In this document: in pieces, positions 17,694 through 32,900 of the stretch
How positions within the stretch are numbered: the first letter of the stretch is position 1
Layout of the letters: every line of letters starts with the position of its first letter
NCBI RefSeq assembly: GCF_014529705.1
Contig: NZ_JAANIH010000014.1
Coordinates: forward strand, 93,353-157,352
Direction: 5' to 3'
Origin: Bradyrhizobium campsiandrae
GTDB taxonomy: Bacteria; Pseudomonadota; Alphaproteobacteria; Rhizobiales; Xanthobacteraceae
Length of the DNA stretch: 64,000 nucleotides
Notes under the pieces: generated by a model
Seen by the model: only the letters and a program-made list of their open reading frames with translations
Databases searched by the model: none
What the model was told of the DNA's origin: nothing
Program-made: the position numbers and the translations under genes

Positions 17694-18965
17694 ATGAGTA
17701 AGGTCGGCACGAGCGACTCCAAGAACACGCTATATTGCTCGTTCTGCGGCAAGAGCCAGCACGAAGTCCGCAAACTGATCGCGGGTCCCACGGTCTTCAT
17801 CTGCGACGAGTGCGTCGAGCTCTGCATGGACATCATCCGTGAGGAGAACAAGTCCTCGCTGGTGAAGTCGCGTGACGGTATTCCGACGCCGAAGGAAATC
17901 TGCAAGGTCCTGGACGATTACGTCATCGGCCAGAGCCATGCGAAGAAGGTCCTGTCGGTCGCGGTGCACAATCACTACAAGCGCCTCAACCACCAGACCA
18001 AGCACAACGACGTCGAGCTCGCGAAGTCGAACATCCTGCTGATCGGTCCGACCGGTTCGGGCAAGACGCTGCTCGCGCAGACGCTCGCCCGTATCCTGGA
18101 CGTGCCGTTCACGATGGCGGATGCGACCACGCTGACCGAAGCCGGCTATGTCGGCGAGGACGTCGAGAACATCATCCTGAAGCTGCTCCAGGCCGCCGAC
18201 TACAATGTCGAGCGCGCCCAGCGCGGCATTGTCTACATCGACGAAATCGACAAGATCAGTCGCAAGTCCGACAATCCCTCGATCACCCGCGACGTGTCGG
18301 GCGAGGGCGTGCAGCAGGCGCTGCTGAAGATCATGGAAGGCACGGTGGCTTCGGTCCCGCCGCAGGGCGGCCGCAAGCATCCGCAGCAGGAGTTCCTGCA
18401 GGTGGATACCACCAACATCCTGTTCATCTGCGGCGGTGCGTTCGCTGGCCTCGAGAAGATCATCTCGGCGCGCGGCCGGTCGACCTCGATCGGGTTCGCG
18501 GCCCAGGTGATGGCGCCGGAAGACCGCCGGACCGGCGAGATCTTCCGTCACGTCGAGCCTGAGGACCTTCTGAAGTACGGCCTGATCCCCGAATTCGTCG
18601 GCCGTCTGCCTGTCGTGGCGACGCTCGAGGATCTCGACGAGACCTCACTGAAGAAGATCCTGACCGAGCCGAAGAACGCGCTGGTGAAACAGTACCAGCG
18701 GCTGTTCGAGATGGAGAACATCGAGCTGACCTTCGCCGACGAGGCGCTTGGCGCGGTGGCCCGCAAGGCGATCGAGCGCAAGACCGGCGCGCGTGGTCTG
18801 CGTTCGATCCTCGAAGCGATCCTGCTCGAGACCATGTTCGACCTGCCGGGCCTGGAAGGTGTGGAAGAAGTCGTGATCTCCCGCGAAGTCGTGGAAGGCA
18901 CGGCCCGTCCGCTCTACATCTACGCCGATCGGACCGATCGCGCCGTCGAGAATGCCAGCGCCTGA
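17694..18965 (+). CDS. clpX: ATP-dependent Clp protease ATP-binding subunit ClpX
   Basis: A 423-residue AAA+ unfoldase. The N-terminal C4 zinc finger (Cys15, Cys18, Cys37, Cys40) binds substrates and adaptors. Walker A is GPTGSGKT (118-125) and Walker B is [10 protein letters not shown]. The IGF loop that docks on ClpP is seen as SIGFAA. ATG at 17694 follows a GGAG motif. The gene is followed by lon after 321 bp. Confidence 0.98.
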   Translation: MSKVGTSDSKNTLYCSFCGKSQHEVRKLIAGPTVFICDECVELCMDIIREENKSSLVKSRDGIPTPKEICKVLDDYVIGQSHAKKVLSVAVHNHYKRLNHQTKHNDVELAKSNILLIGPTGSGKTLLAQTLARILDVPFTMADATTLTEAGYVGEDVENIILKLLQAADYNVERAQRGIVYIDEIDKISRKSDNPSITRDVSGEGVQQALLKIMEGTVASVPPQGGRKHPQQEFLQVDTTNILFICGGAFAGLEKIISARGRSTSIGFAAQVMAPEDRRTGEIFRHVEPEDLLKYGLIPEFVGRLPVVATLEDLDETSLKKILTEPKNALVKQYQRLFEMENIELTFADEALGAVARKAIERKTGARGLRSILEAILLETMFDLPGLEGVEEVVISREVVEGTARPLYIYADRTDRAVENASA

Positions 18966-19089
18966 TTTCCCGGCGCTGGAACGCTTCCTATCGTCTTGAT
19001 CGTTGCGGCTGCGGAAGATGTATTCCGCAGCCGGATTGCGTCGCTTGCCCACGTGCGTAAGCGCCTGATGGCGCGTGTTTTTCAATGAC

Positions 19090-19121
19090 TTGACACCCCC
19101 CCTGTCGATAGCCACCTAATG
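19090..19121 (+). promoter_or_regulatory. candidate promoter of lon, possibly heat-shock type
   Basis: CTTGACA (TTGACA at 19090-19095) is followed by a C run and then CCACCTAATG around 19113-19121. The -35 box is strong. The -10 box is non-standard and somewhat C-rich, which would suit sigma-32 better than sigma-70, with a spacing of 18-20 bp. lon is often heat-shock controlled in alphaproteobacteria. The remaining clpX-lon gap (18966-19286) shows nothing else. Confidence 0.3.
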
Positions 19122-19286
19122 TCGGCGGCGAGCGAGAATTCCGTTCAAGATTCGCCTCAGTTCCGATCCGGCAAGCCCGGTCCAACCTTTCAATGGTAGG
19201 CCGGTTTTGTGGATCACCTCGGCACCTTGTGGCGGTTGCGCACCACGCGGATCGCGTGCGAGGGGGCAAAGCAAAAGGAAAAGGCC

Positions 19287-21710
<2,424 letters not shown>

Positions 21711-21734
21711 GATCGCAGCTTGAAAAGATGATAG

Positions 21735-21764
21735 AACGGCGCCTTCGGGCGCCGTTTTTGTTTT
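21735..21764 (+). terminator. rho-independent terminator of lon
   Basis: Nine-base perfect arms (21735-21743 aacggcgcc and 21748-21756) close on a TTCG tetraloop and run into TTTTTGTTTT. It sits 24 bp after the lon stop. Confidence 0.9.
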
Positions 21765-21778
21765 GGGAAGGGGACGCG

Positions 21779-22183
21779 ATGCAGGTCGACGGACAGTGCC
21801 ATTGCGGCAAGATCGCTTTCGAAGCCGAGGTCGACCCCGAGGCGGTCTCGGTGTGCCACTGCACCGACTGCCAGACGCTCACCGGCTCGCCGTTCCGCGT
21901 GACGGCTGCCTGCTCCGGGGCGGATGTGCGCCTGACCAGCGGCACGCCCAAAATCTACGGCAAGCGCGGCGATAACGGTCGGATGCGCTTCCAGCATTTC
22001 TGTGCCGATTGCGGTTCCCCGCTGTTCACCAGCGGCGAGGGCGGGGAGGCCGACGATTGGGGCATCCGCTGGGGTTCGATCCGCCAACGCGACAAATTGC
22101 GCCCGGTCAGGCAGATCTGGTGCCAGTCCGCCGCCGTCTGGATCGATGCGGTGCCGCTGCTGCCAGGGCGGCCGGGAGATTGA
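21779..22183 (+). CDS. GFA family protein (glutathione-dependent formaldehyde-activating enzyme/CENP-V fold)
   Basis: A 134-residue zinc protein of the GFA family. Two zinc sites are visible: GQCHCGKIAFE with VCHCTDCQTLTGSPF, and HFCADCGSPLF. Members bind zinc through these cysteines; despite the name most are of unknown function. The ATG at 21779 follows gggaagggga. An ATG at 21728 would start inside the lon terminator and is rejected. It ends 61 bp before tRNA-Val. Confidence 0.88.
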   Translation: MQVDGQCHCGKIAFEAEVDPEAVSVCHCTDCQTLTGSPFRVTAACSGADVRLTSGTPKIYGKRGDNGRMRFQHFCADCGSPLFTSGEGGEADDWGIRWGSIRQRDKLRPVRQIWCQSAAVWIDAVPLLPGRPGD

Positions 22184-22205
22184 AGGCGGGAGGGCCGTTC
22201 CGTAC

Positions 22206-22233
22206 TTGCCCCTACGGGGCGGGTGGGGATAAA
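22206..22233 (+). promoter_or_regulatory. candidate promoter of tRNA-Val
   Basis: TTGCCC (22206-22211), 16 bp spacer, GATAAA (22228-22233). The predicted start falls about 5 bp before the tRNA 5' end. Confidence 0.35.
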
Positions 22234-22244
22234 GAAGCGCCGTG

Positions 22245-22321
22245 GGGCGGTTAGCTCAGCTGGTTAGAGCATCTCGTTTACACCGAGAGGGTCCGCGGTT
22301 CGAATCCGTGACCGCCCACCA
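22245..22321 (+). tRNA. tRNA-Val (anticodon UAC)
   Basis: A 77-nt cloverleaf: acceptor GGGCGGT pairs with ACCGCCC, D-arm AGCTCAGCTGGTTAGAGC, anticodon stem TCTCG/CGAGA with loop TTTACAC (anticodon TAC), T-arm GCGGTTCGAATCCGT. CCA is encoded (22319-22321). A longer plus-strand frame that starts at 22242 runs through the tRNA and is not a real N-terminus. Confidence 0.97.
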
Positions 22322-22405
22322 GCCTTCGCTCGCTTCGCGAGCTTCGGCTGGGCAGGCCAGCCTCCGAATTTATCGACGCGAAGCGAGCGAAGGCGGGCGA
22401 TATCG
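22322..22405. repeat. hairpin-rich region after tRNA-Val
   Basis: Immediately after the tRNA, AGCC-ttc-GCTCG and CGAGC-ttc-GGCT form a hairpin with an internal loop (22322-22350). GGCTGG (22346-22351) and CCAGCC (22357-22362) form a second, perfect one. The motif gcgaagcgagcgaagg recurs near 22380-22395. This looks like a short palindromic genomic repeat of the kind often found beside tRNA genes in Bradyrhizobium; the copy number cannot be tested here. Confidence 0.4.
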
Positions 22406-22421
22406 AGCGACAGAGGCGCCT

Positions 22422-23282
22422 ATGCAACAGCTCAGCGGACACGAGCAGAACGCCGACCAGATCGCCTATTGGAATGGCCCGAGCGGACAGCGCTGGGCCG
22501 ATCGTCATACTGCGCAGGAGAGCCTGCTCGGGCCCATCGCGGACGTGCTGATCGACCGCGCCCGGCCGAAGCGAGGCGAGCGCGTTCTCGATGTCGGCTG
22601 CGGCTCGGGGGCGACGACCTTTGCGTTCGCAAAGGCCGTTGCGCCTGATGGCCTTGCGCTCGGCCTCGACGTGTCCGAGCCGATGCTGTCGCAGGCCCGC
22701 GCGTTTGCGCCGAAGGGCCTGCCGCTCAATTTCGTGCTGGCCGATGCGACGGTCTATCCGTTCGAGCCGGCGAGTTTCGATCTGCTGGCCTCGCGCTTCG
22801 GCGTGATGTTCTTTGCCGATCCGATTGCATCCTTCACCAATCTTCGCCGCGCCCTGAAGCCGACGGGACGGCTCGCTTTCGTCTGCTGGCGTGAGCCGAA
22901 GGAAAATCCGTGGATGATGGCGCCGCTGATGGCGGTCTACAAACACGTGCCGAAGATGCCGCCGGTCGGGCCGGAGGAGCCGGGCCCGTTCGCGTTTGCG
23001 TCCGAGGAACGCGTCACGCGGATTCTGGAAGGTGCAGGCTTCGTGGATGTGGCAATGGAGCCGCACAATCTGCCGATGGACATCGCCATCGGCGGCGGTC
23101 TCGATGCCGCCGTCGACGGCTCGCTGCAGATCGGCCCCGCCAGCCGCGCGCTGCAGGGCTATCCGCCCGAGACAGTCGTGGCGGCCAAGGCGTCGATCCG
23201 CGAGGCGCTCGCGCCGTTCGTGAAGGGGCAGAGCGTAGCGCTGCCGGGCGCGATTTGGATCGTGACCGCGAAGGCGGGGTGA
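22422..23282 (+). CDS. class I SAM-dependent methyltransferase
   Basis: A 286-residue methyltransferase. Motif I VLDVGCGSGATTFAFA (near residue 55) binds SAM. LGLDVSEPMLSQAR is motif II, and FDLLASRFGVMFFADP is the motif around the active site. The acceptor is unknown. The ATG at 22422 is used because the frame further upstream crosses the tRNA. It is followed by a palindromic repeat and the convergent metal-efflux cluster. Confidence 0.88.
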   Translation: MQQLSGHEQNADQIAYWNGPSGQRWADRHTAQESLLGPIADVLIDRARPKRGERVLDVGCGSGATTFAFAKAVAPDGLALGLDVSEPMLSQARAFAPKGLPLNFVLADATVYPFEPASFDLLASRFGVMFFADPIASFTNLRRALKPTGRLAFVCWREPKENPWMMAPLMAVYKHVPKMPPVGPEEPGPFAFASEERVTRILEGAGFVDVAMEPHNLPMDIAIGGGLDAAVDGSLQIGPASRALQGYPPETVVAAKASIREALAPFVKGQSVALPGAIWIVTAKAG

Positions 23283-23303
23283 GGCGGCCGCCGCTCTCGC
23301 CGC

Positions 23304-23389
23304 CGTCATTGCGAGCGTAGCGAAGCGATCCAGACAGTCTCCGCGGAGGCACTCTGGATTGCTTCGTCGCTTCGCTCCTCGCAATGACG
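23304..23389. repeat. palindromic intergenic repeat (REP-like)
   Basis: An 86-bp inverted repeat. The ends cgtcattgcgag (23304-23315) and ctcgcaatgacg (23378-23389) are perfect complements, and the inner part (cgaagcgatccaga versus tctggattgcttcg) continues the pairing. Elements with CGTCATTGCGAGC ends are dispersed between genes in Bradyrhizobium and Rhodopseudomonas. Here it separates two convergent genes, where it could also stop transcription. Confidence 0.75.
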
Positions 23390-23406
23390 ATGTGGAGGCA
23401 AAGTGC

Positions 23407-24396
23407 CTAGACCACATCGTCCGGTGCCAGCGCACAGCCATTATCCGGATGCGTCTCGACCTGGAGCGTGGTGTGGCCGATGCGGAACGTTGCCTTCAGC
23501 ATCTGCGCGGTCTCCACCAGGAACGCATCCGCGGTGCCTGACGGCATCACGAGATGACAGGTCAGCGCGGTCTCGGTGGTCGAGATCGGCCAGACGTGGA
23601 GATCGTGGATCGCTGACACCCCGGGGCGTGCCAGCAGGAACGCCTTGATGGCGGCGAGATCGGTGCCCTTCGGCGCTGCCGCCATCGACATATCGATGGA
23701 GCCGCGCAGCAGACTGGTCGTGCTCCACAAAATGCTCGCACAGATGACGAGGCTGGTGACGGGATCGAGCCAGAGCCAGCCGGTCCAGAGGATCAACGCC
23801 GCCGAGATCACGACGCCGAGCGAGACCGCGGCATCGGCGGCCATGTGCAGATAGGCGCCCTCGATGTTGATGTCGTCCTTGCGGCCGCTCGCGAAAAGCA
23901 GCGCCGTGAAGCCGTTGATGAGGATGCCGATGCCGGCGACCACCATCACGGTGACGCCCGCGACGGGCTCGGGTTCGCGCAGGCGCAGGATCGCCTCCCA
24001 GCCGATCGCGCCGGTGGCGACCAGCAGGAACACGGCATTTGCCAGCGCGGCCAGAATCGTGGAGGCGCGAAAGCCATAGGTGAAGCGGCCGCTCGGCGCA
24101 CGCCGCGCCGCGACCGAGGCGCCCCAGGCCACGACCAGGCCGAGCACGTCGGAGAGATTATGGCCGGCATCGGCGAGCAGGGCGGTGGAATTGCCGAGAT
24201 AGCCGTAGATGGCCTCGGCCACGACCAGCGCGGTGTTGAGCGTGATGCCGATCGCGAACGCCTTGCCGAAATTGGCGGGCGCGTGGACATGCGCGTGACC
24301 GTGGCCGTGACCATGGGAATGGTCGTGGTCATGCCCATGATCATGCGTGTGGCCGTGGCCATGGTGGTGATGACCGTGATGGTTGTGGTTGCCCAA
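23407..24396 (-). CDS. cation diffusion facilitator (CDF) metal efflux transporter, His-rich
   Basis: A 329-residue CDF antiporter. Residues 1-40 are extremely His-rich (HHGHHHHGHGHTHDHGHDHD, then more HGHG), a metal-buffering tail. Six membrane segments follow. The two transport sites are visible: DAGHNLSD in TM2 and HMAADA in TM5, of the HxxxD type typical for Zn2+. A soluble C-terminal domain (SAIHDLHVWPISTTETALTCH) closes the protein. Its start lies 2 bp after the CzcA-like stop, so it is the last gene of the metal-efflux operon; it would move cytoplasmic Zn, Co, Ni or Cd to the periplasm for the RND pump. Confidence 0.93.
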   Translation of the reverse strand: MGNHNHHGHHHHGHGHTHDHGHDHDHSHGHGHGHAHVHAPANFGKAFAIGITLNTALVVAEAIYGYLGNSTALLADAGHNLSDVLGLVVAWGASVAARRAPSGRFTYGFRASTILAALANAVFLLVATGAIGWEAILRLREPEPVAGVTVMVVAGIGILINGFTALLFASGRKDDINIEGAYLHMAADAAVSLGVVISAALILWTGWLWLDPVTSLVICASILWSTTSLLRGSIDMSMAAAPKGTDLAAIKAFLLARPGVSAIHDLHVWPISTTETALTCHLVMPSGTADAFLVETAQMLKATFRIGHTTLQVETHPDNGCALAPDDVV

Positions 24397-24398
24397 AC

Positions 24399-28577
<4,179 letters not shown>

Positions 28578-28581
<4 letters not shown>

Positions 28582-29852
28582 CGCGCGCTCTCCCGGGCCA
28601 GCGCAAAGGGATTGCCGACGAGGCCTTCGATGGTGGCAACGCCGGCATGGAAGTTCTGCAGCGCCTCCTGCTCGCGCAGCCGCGCTTGCGTCACGCTGGC
28701 CTGGGCGTCGAGCACTTCGAGCAGGGTGAAGCGTCCCTGGCCGTAGCCTTGCGCGATCGCCTCGGAAGCTTCGGTGGCCTTCGGGATCGCGGTTTCGCGC
28801 AGCACGGCCAGCTCGCGCAGCGAGCCCTGGAGGGAGTCGTAAGCGCGGCCGGCGACGACGATCAGCGTGTTGCGATTGGCCTCGCGCTCGGCCGTCGTCT
28901 TGGCGAGGCTCTCTTGCGCCGAGAGGATGTTGCCCTGGTTCTGGTCGAACACGGGGATCGGCACTGAGACCGACAGACGTACCGCATCGTCATTGGTCTC
29001 GTTGAAATGACGCCAGCCGGCGGCGATCCGCACGTCCGGATAAGGCTTGAGCCGCGCCATCAGCAGCTCGGCGTTGCGCTGGGCGTACACGGCGGTCCAG
29101 CGCACCAGTTGGGGATTGGCATCGATCGCAGCGACCACCGACTGGAAGGTCGGCGGTCGTCCGGTGGTGTCGAGCCGGCCGGAGACCTCGCCGAACTTCG
29201 CCGAGGCATCGCCCATCAGCACCGCAAGCTCGCGCCTTGCGCTCGCCAGCGTCGCCTTGAAACGCTCTCGGTCGGCCTTCACCAGGGCGGAGGCGACCTC
29301 GGCGCGGCCGGTTTCGGCCGGCGAGGAAGCCCCGGCCTCGACGCGGCGGCGCAGCAGCGGCGTCAGTCTGTCGATGGCCGCGATCTGCTCGTCGAGGATC
29401 TGGATGCGCCGCTGCGCGCCGAGCACGCCGAGGAAGGCGATCGCGGTCTCCGACAGCACTTCCAGTCTAGTCGCCTTGCGCTGGATCGCCGCAACCTCGA
29501 TGCCGGCCGCTCCAGCCGCGATCCGCGCCTCGCGCTTGCCTGATAGCTCGAAGGCCTGGCTGATTTGCAGTGTGGTCTCGGCCGATCTGGTGCCGCGATA
29601 GATGCCCGACCCGAACGAATTGTCCTGCTCGTAGGACAGTTCGGGATTGAGCAGGGCGCCGGCCTGGATGCGCTGGCCGGTGGCGATGCCGACATCGCGT
29701 TCCGCCGCCGTCAGGCGCGGGCTCGCGGCAAGCGCGCGCGAGAGCGCGGCGCGCATCGTCAGGGTCTGGGCGTGTGCGTGCTGCGCCAGCCAGGGGCTGG
29801 CGATAACAGCCATCGCGCACGCAAAGCGCGCGGCAGTCGATTTGAAAGGCAT
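28578..29852 (-). CDS. CzcC-type outer-membrane efflux protein (TolC family)
   Basis: A 424-residue outer membrane factor with an N-terminal signal peptide (ending AQHAHAQ near residue 29). Two OEP repeats are visible: the N-terminal half begins SRALAASPRLTAAERDV, and the second half contains IDANPQLVRWTAVYAQRNAE. It forms the trimeric outer-membrane channel for the CzcA/CzcB pump. First of the three tightly coupled RND genes; the preceding small His/Cys protein ends 58 bp upstream. Confidence 0.92.
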
Positions 29853-29910
29853 AGGGGGTGACCTGTGAACAATAGCGTCGAAGGCGCAAGGCAGCGCCCG
29901 GCTGATCGGT

Positions 29911-30276
29911 TCAGGTCAGGTGTTTGGGCGGCGGGGAGTCAGTATCGGGTGCAATTCCGATCAGCGCAGGCGCGCGCTGCCGGACCGGCGCGGCAACGAT
30001 GTCGGCGATGGCCTCGGAGTGAAGCGGTTGCGCGACGGCGACCGAGAAACAGCCATGGCAATGATGGCCCCCCAGCGCCTTGTGATCGCCGTGGCCATCA
30101 AAACCATGGTCGAGCACCGATGCGATCTCCGATCCGCCCGTGGGGCTGGTGACATCGATGTCGTGCGCGCCATGCAGCATGCCCGAGAGCAGATACATGG
30201 CTGCCACCAGCACAGCCACGAGCCCGCGCCAGTTGCGCAGCGTGCGAAAGCTGTAAGGGCGGTGGATCGCGGTCAC
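29911..30276 (-). CDS. small membrane-anchored His/Cys protein heading the metal-efflux operon
   Basis: A 121-residue protein with a GTG start. One hydrophobic segment (GLVAVLVAAMYLLSGMLHG, residues 18-36) is followed by a likely periplasmic part. That part has a His/Asp-rich stretch (HGFDGHGDHKALGGHHCHGC) and a Pro-rich C-terminus. HHCHGC could bind a metal. It resembles DUF2946-type proteins found beside copper or cobalt efflux genes, but I cannot confirm the family. It lies 58 bp before the CzcC-like gene on the same strand, so it is probably a metal sensor or metallochaperone of that operon. Confidence 0.6.
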   Translation of the reverse strand: MTAIHRPYSFRTLRNWRGLVAVLVAAMYLLSGMLHGAHDIDVTSPTGGSEIASVLDHGFDGHGDHKALGGHHCHGCFSVAVAQPLHSEAIADIVAAPVRQRAPALIGIAPDTDSPPPKHLT

Positions 30277-30552
30277 TGTTGAGGCTCGGTTCCTGATCCG
30301 CTCCCGGTAGCACGACGGCCGGAACAGTGTCGACCCGCAACATTGTTACGTGTGGGGAACTCGATGTCGCACCGTCGATACGGAAAGGCCCCAGCCGGGC
30401 TGGCGGCTGAGGCCTTTGTGCTCACAATCTCTATCCTTGGGACTCGAACAGACAATTCGCATCCCTCGGATTCGTTCCCGCCCATCGCTGAATTTTGGAA
30501 CGTTCGCCGGCCCTTCTCATTACCGCCCCGGAGCATTTGAGGAGGACGGACT

Positions 30553-30627
30553 ATGGACGGACTGATCTATCTGATCGGCCTGATCGTCGTGATCATGGCG
30601 ATCTTGTCGTTTTTCGGCCTGCGCTAG
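30553..30627 (+). CDS. 24-residue single-helix membrane peptide
   Basis: MDGLIYLIGLIVVIMAILSF plus FGLR: almost the whole product is one hydrophobic helix with a charged end. A very strong GAGGAGG site (30539-30545) lies seven bases before the ATG, which strongly suggests it is translated. It is followed after 10 bp by a larger membrane-protein gene on the same strand, so the pair is probably an operon. Too short for routine gene finders. Function unknown. Confidence 0.6.
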   Translation: MDGLIYLIGLIVVIMAILSFFGLR

Positions 30628-30637
30628 CGAGGCCGCA

Positions 30638-31534
30638 ATGACCATCGAAACTCTCGTGCAGGAAGAGGACGTCATGGCGGGCGGCGTCGTGGCCGCGGAG
30701 GATCGCCGGATCCTCCAATGGAGCTCCGTCATCGCCGGTGCTTTCGCCGCCGGCGCGATGTCATTCATCCTGGTCAGCTTTGGCGTCGCGATCGGCCTTG
30801 GCGTCAGCTCGGCCTCGCCGACCTGGCGCGATGCCTCCTCGGCGCTGGCGCTGTTGTCGGGGCTGTATCTGATCATCCAGGCGATCGTCAGCTTCGGCTT
30901 CGGCGGCTACATTGCCGGCCGGACCGCGCAGCCGGCGCCCGCCCTGACGACGGTGGAGGATGACGACGAACGGCGCGACGGGCTACATGGGCTGACGTCC
31001 TGGGCACTCGCCGTGCTGATCGGTGCTGCGCTGCTGGCGATCATCGGTGCATCGGCGATCGAACGCTCGCCGATGCGAAGCTCGAGCGGCAATGCGACCT
31101 CGGCCGAGCCGCTGCTCAGCTATGAGCTGGACAAGCTGTTCCGCGCACCGCGGCGGCCTGTTAACACCGATATGCGGGAAGCCCGTGCAGAAGCGGGCCG
31201 CATCCTGATGACGACATCGAGCCACAGCGGCATCAGTGTCGACGATCGCAACTATCTCGTGCAGCAGGTCGCTGCGCTGACGGGATTGGGCGCGCCCGAC
31301 GCCGAGAAGCGTGTCGACGCATCGATCGTCGACGCCCATGCCGCGATCAATCGCGCCAGGCGCAATTCGGTGATCGTCGCCTTCTCGGTGGCAGCAGCGG
31401 CCTTGATCGGCGCCGCCGTGGCTTGGGCTGCGGCTGTCGCCGGCGGACGTCATCGCGATGGCGAGCCGCTGCCGAACTGGATGGCGAGCTCCAACCGATT
31501 CCATCGGAGCCGGCGCGCGATGCCGGTGCCGTAA
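30638..31534 (+). CDS. membrane protein of unknown function
   Basis: A 298-residue protein. Four hydrophobic segments: residues about 30-60 and 68-92 (FGFGGYIAGR), one near 127 (SWALAVLIGAALLAIIGASAI), and one near 245 (SVIVAFSVAAAALIGAAVAWA). The loop between the third and fourth is about 100 residues, charged, and probably soluble. The C-terminus is basic. I do not recognise the family. The ATG at 30638 is preceded by a gcgagg site; an internal ATG (30674) with ggaagagg is an alternative. Confidence 0.6.
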   Translation: MTIETLVQEEDVMAGGVVAAEDRRILQWSSVIAGAFAAGAMSFILVSFGVAIGLGVSSASPTWRDASSALALLSGLYLIIQAIVSFGFGGYIAGRTAQPAPALTTVEDDDERRDGLHGLTSWALAVLIGAALLAIIGASAIERSPMRSSSGNATSAEPLLSYELDKLFRAPRRPVNTDMREARAEAGRILMTTSSHSGISVDDRNYLVQQVAALTGLGAPDAEKRVDASIVDAHAAINRARRNSVIVAFSVAAAALIGAAVAWAAAVAGGRHRDGEPLPNWMASSNRFHRSRRAMPVP

Positions 31535-31537
31535 AGG

Positions 31538-31560
31538 GAGAAGGCTTTAAGCCTTCTCCT
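31538..31560. terminator. hairpin at the convergent end of the membrane-protein gene and pepT
   Basis: GGAGAAGGC (31538-31546) and GCCTTCTCC (31552-31560) are perfect complements around tttaa. It overlaps the last codons of pepT. The T tract after it is short on both strands, so termination may be weak. Confidence 0.5.
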
Positions 31561-32794
31561 CCCAGATCATCGCGAGATGCACGATGGTCTGCACCGCCTT
31601 TTCCATGTCCTGCCGGCTCACCCATTCCAGCCGCGAATGGAAGGCGTGCTCGCCGGCGAAGATGTTGGGGCAGGGCAGGCCCATGAAAGAGAGGCGCGAA
31701 CCGTCGGTGCCGCCGCGGATCGCGGTGCGCATCGGCCGCAGGCCGGCACGGCGGATCGCCTCGATGGCGTATTCGAGAATGTGCGGGTGGCGGTCGATCA
31801 CCTGCTTCATGTTGCGATATTGCTCCCGCACCTCGAATTTGTAGGTCGAGCGCGGGTATTGCTTCATCACGTCCTTGACGATGTCCTCGAGCAGGACCTC
31901 CTTCTCCTTCAGCCCTTCCTCGGTGAAATCGCGCACGATGAAGGAGAGCGTCGCCTGCTCCAGCGCGCCTTCGATCCCGACCGGATGCAGAAAACCCTGC
32001 TTGCCCGACGTCGTCTCCGGCGAGCAACCTTCCTTGGGCAGGCGCTCGACGATGGCGGCCGCGATCTTGATCGCGTGCTCCATCTTGCCCTTGGCATAAC
32101 CGGGGTGGGCGCTGACGCCGGTGATGGTGATGGTGGCGCCATCGGCCGAGAAGGTCTCGTCCTCGACGCTGCCGGCGCTCTCGCCGTCCATCGTGTAGCC
32201 GAAATCGGCGCCGAGCTTCTTGATGTCGACATTGTCGACGCCGCGGCCGATCTCTTCGTCCGGCGTGAACAGGATCTTGATGGTGCCGTGTTTCACATCG
32301 GGGTTGTTGATGAAGAAATGCGCGGCATCCATGATCTCGGCGACGCCGGCCTTGTTGTCGGCGCCCAGCAGCGTGGTGCCGTCGGTGGTGATGATGTCGT
32401 TGCCGATCTGGTTCTTCAGCGCGGGATGCTCGTTGAAGCGGATCACCTGGCTAGTGTCGCCCGGCAGCGTGATGTCGCTGCCGCGATAGTTCTTCACGAC
32501 CTGCGGCTTGACGTCCTTGCCGGTGACGTCGGGCGAGGTGTCCATGTGCGAGCAGAAGCAGATCACCGGCACCTTCTTGTCGGTGTTGGCCGGGATCGTT
32601 GCGTAGACATAGCCGAAATCGTCGAGATGGGCGTCCGCGACGCCCATGGCCTTGAGCTCGGTGACGAGCACGCGGCCGAGATCCTTCTGCTTTTCTGTCG
32701 ACGGCGAGGCCGGCGAATTCGGATCGGACTGGGTGTCGATGGTGACGTAGCGCAGGAAGCGCTCGGTCACGGTATGCGCGAAGGTCAGGGACAT
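31547..32794 (-). CDS. pepT: peptidase T (tripeptide aminopeptidase)
   Basis: A 415-residue M20-family dizinc peptidase. The metal sites are visible: FCSHMDTSPDVTG near residue 80, LLGADNKAGVAEIMDA near 143, the catalytic Glu in FTPDEEIGRGVD, and HFHSRLEWVSRQ-like ligands near the C-terminus (EHAFHSRLEW). It removes N-terminal residues from tripeptides in the cytoplasm. It is convergent with the preceding membrane-protein gene and lies 106 bp downstream of the HU-like gene. Confidence 0.95.
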   Translation of the reverse strand: MSLTFAHTVTERFLRYVTIDTQSDPNSPASPSTEKQKDLGRVLVTELKAMGVADAHLDDFGYVYATIPANTDKKVPVICFCSHMDTSPDVTGKDVKPQVVKNYRGSDITLPGDTSQVIRFNEHPALKNQIGNDIITTDGTTLLGADNKAGVAEIMDAAHFFINNPDVKHGTIKILFTPDEEIGRGVDNVDIKKLGADFGYTMDGESAGSVEDETFSADGATITITGVSAHPGYAKGKMEHAIKIAAAIVERLPKEGCSPETTSGKQGFLHPVGIEGALEQATLSFIVRDFTEEGLKEKEVLLEDIVKDVMKQYPRSTYKFEVREQYRNMKQVIDRHPHILEYAIEAIRRAGLRPMRTAIRGGTDGSRLSFMGLPCPNIFAGEHAFHSRLEWVSRQDMEKAVQTIVHLAMIWEEKA

Positions 32795-32900
32795 GTCTGG
32801 TCAAACCGCCGGGTCTTTGGGGGAGGCTGTCAGTATATCAGAAAAGCGGGCCGGGTTGCGGCGGGGCCGGCGCGGATCAGGCTTAACGAAGCGTAAGTGC

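Noticed and set aside
22242..22421. N-terminal extension of the methyltransferase frame starting before tRNA-Val
   Set aside because: It would translate the tRNA and hairpin repeats. The conserved protein starts at the ATG at 22422.
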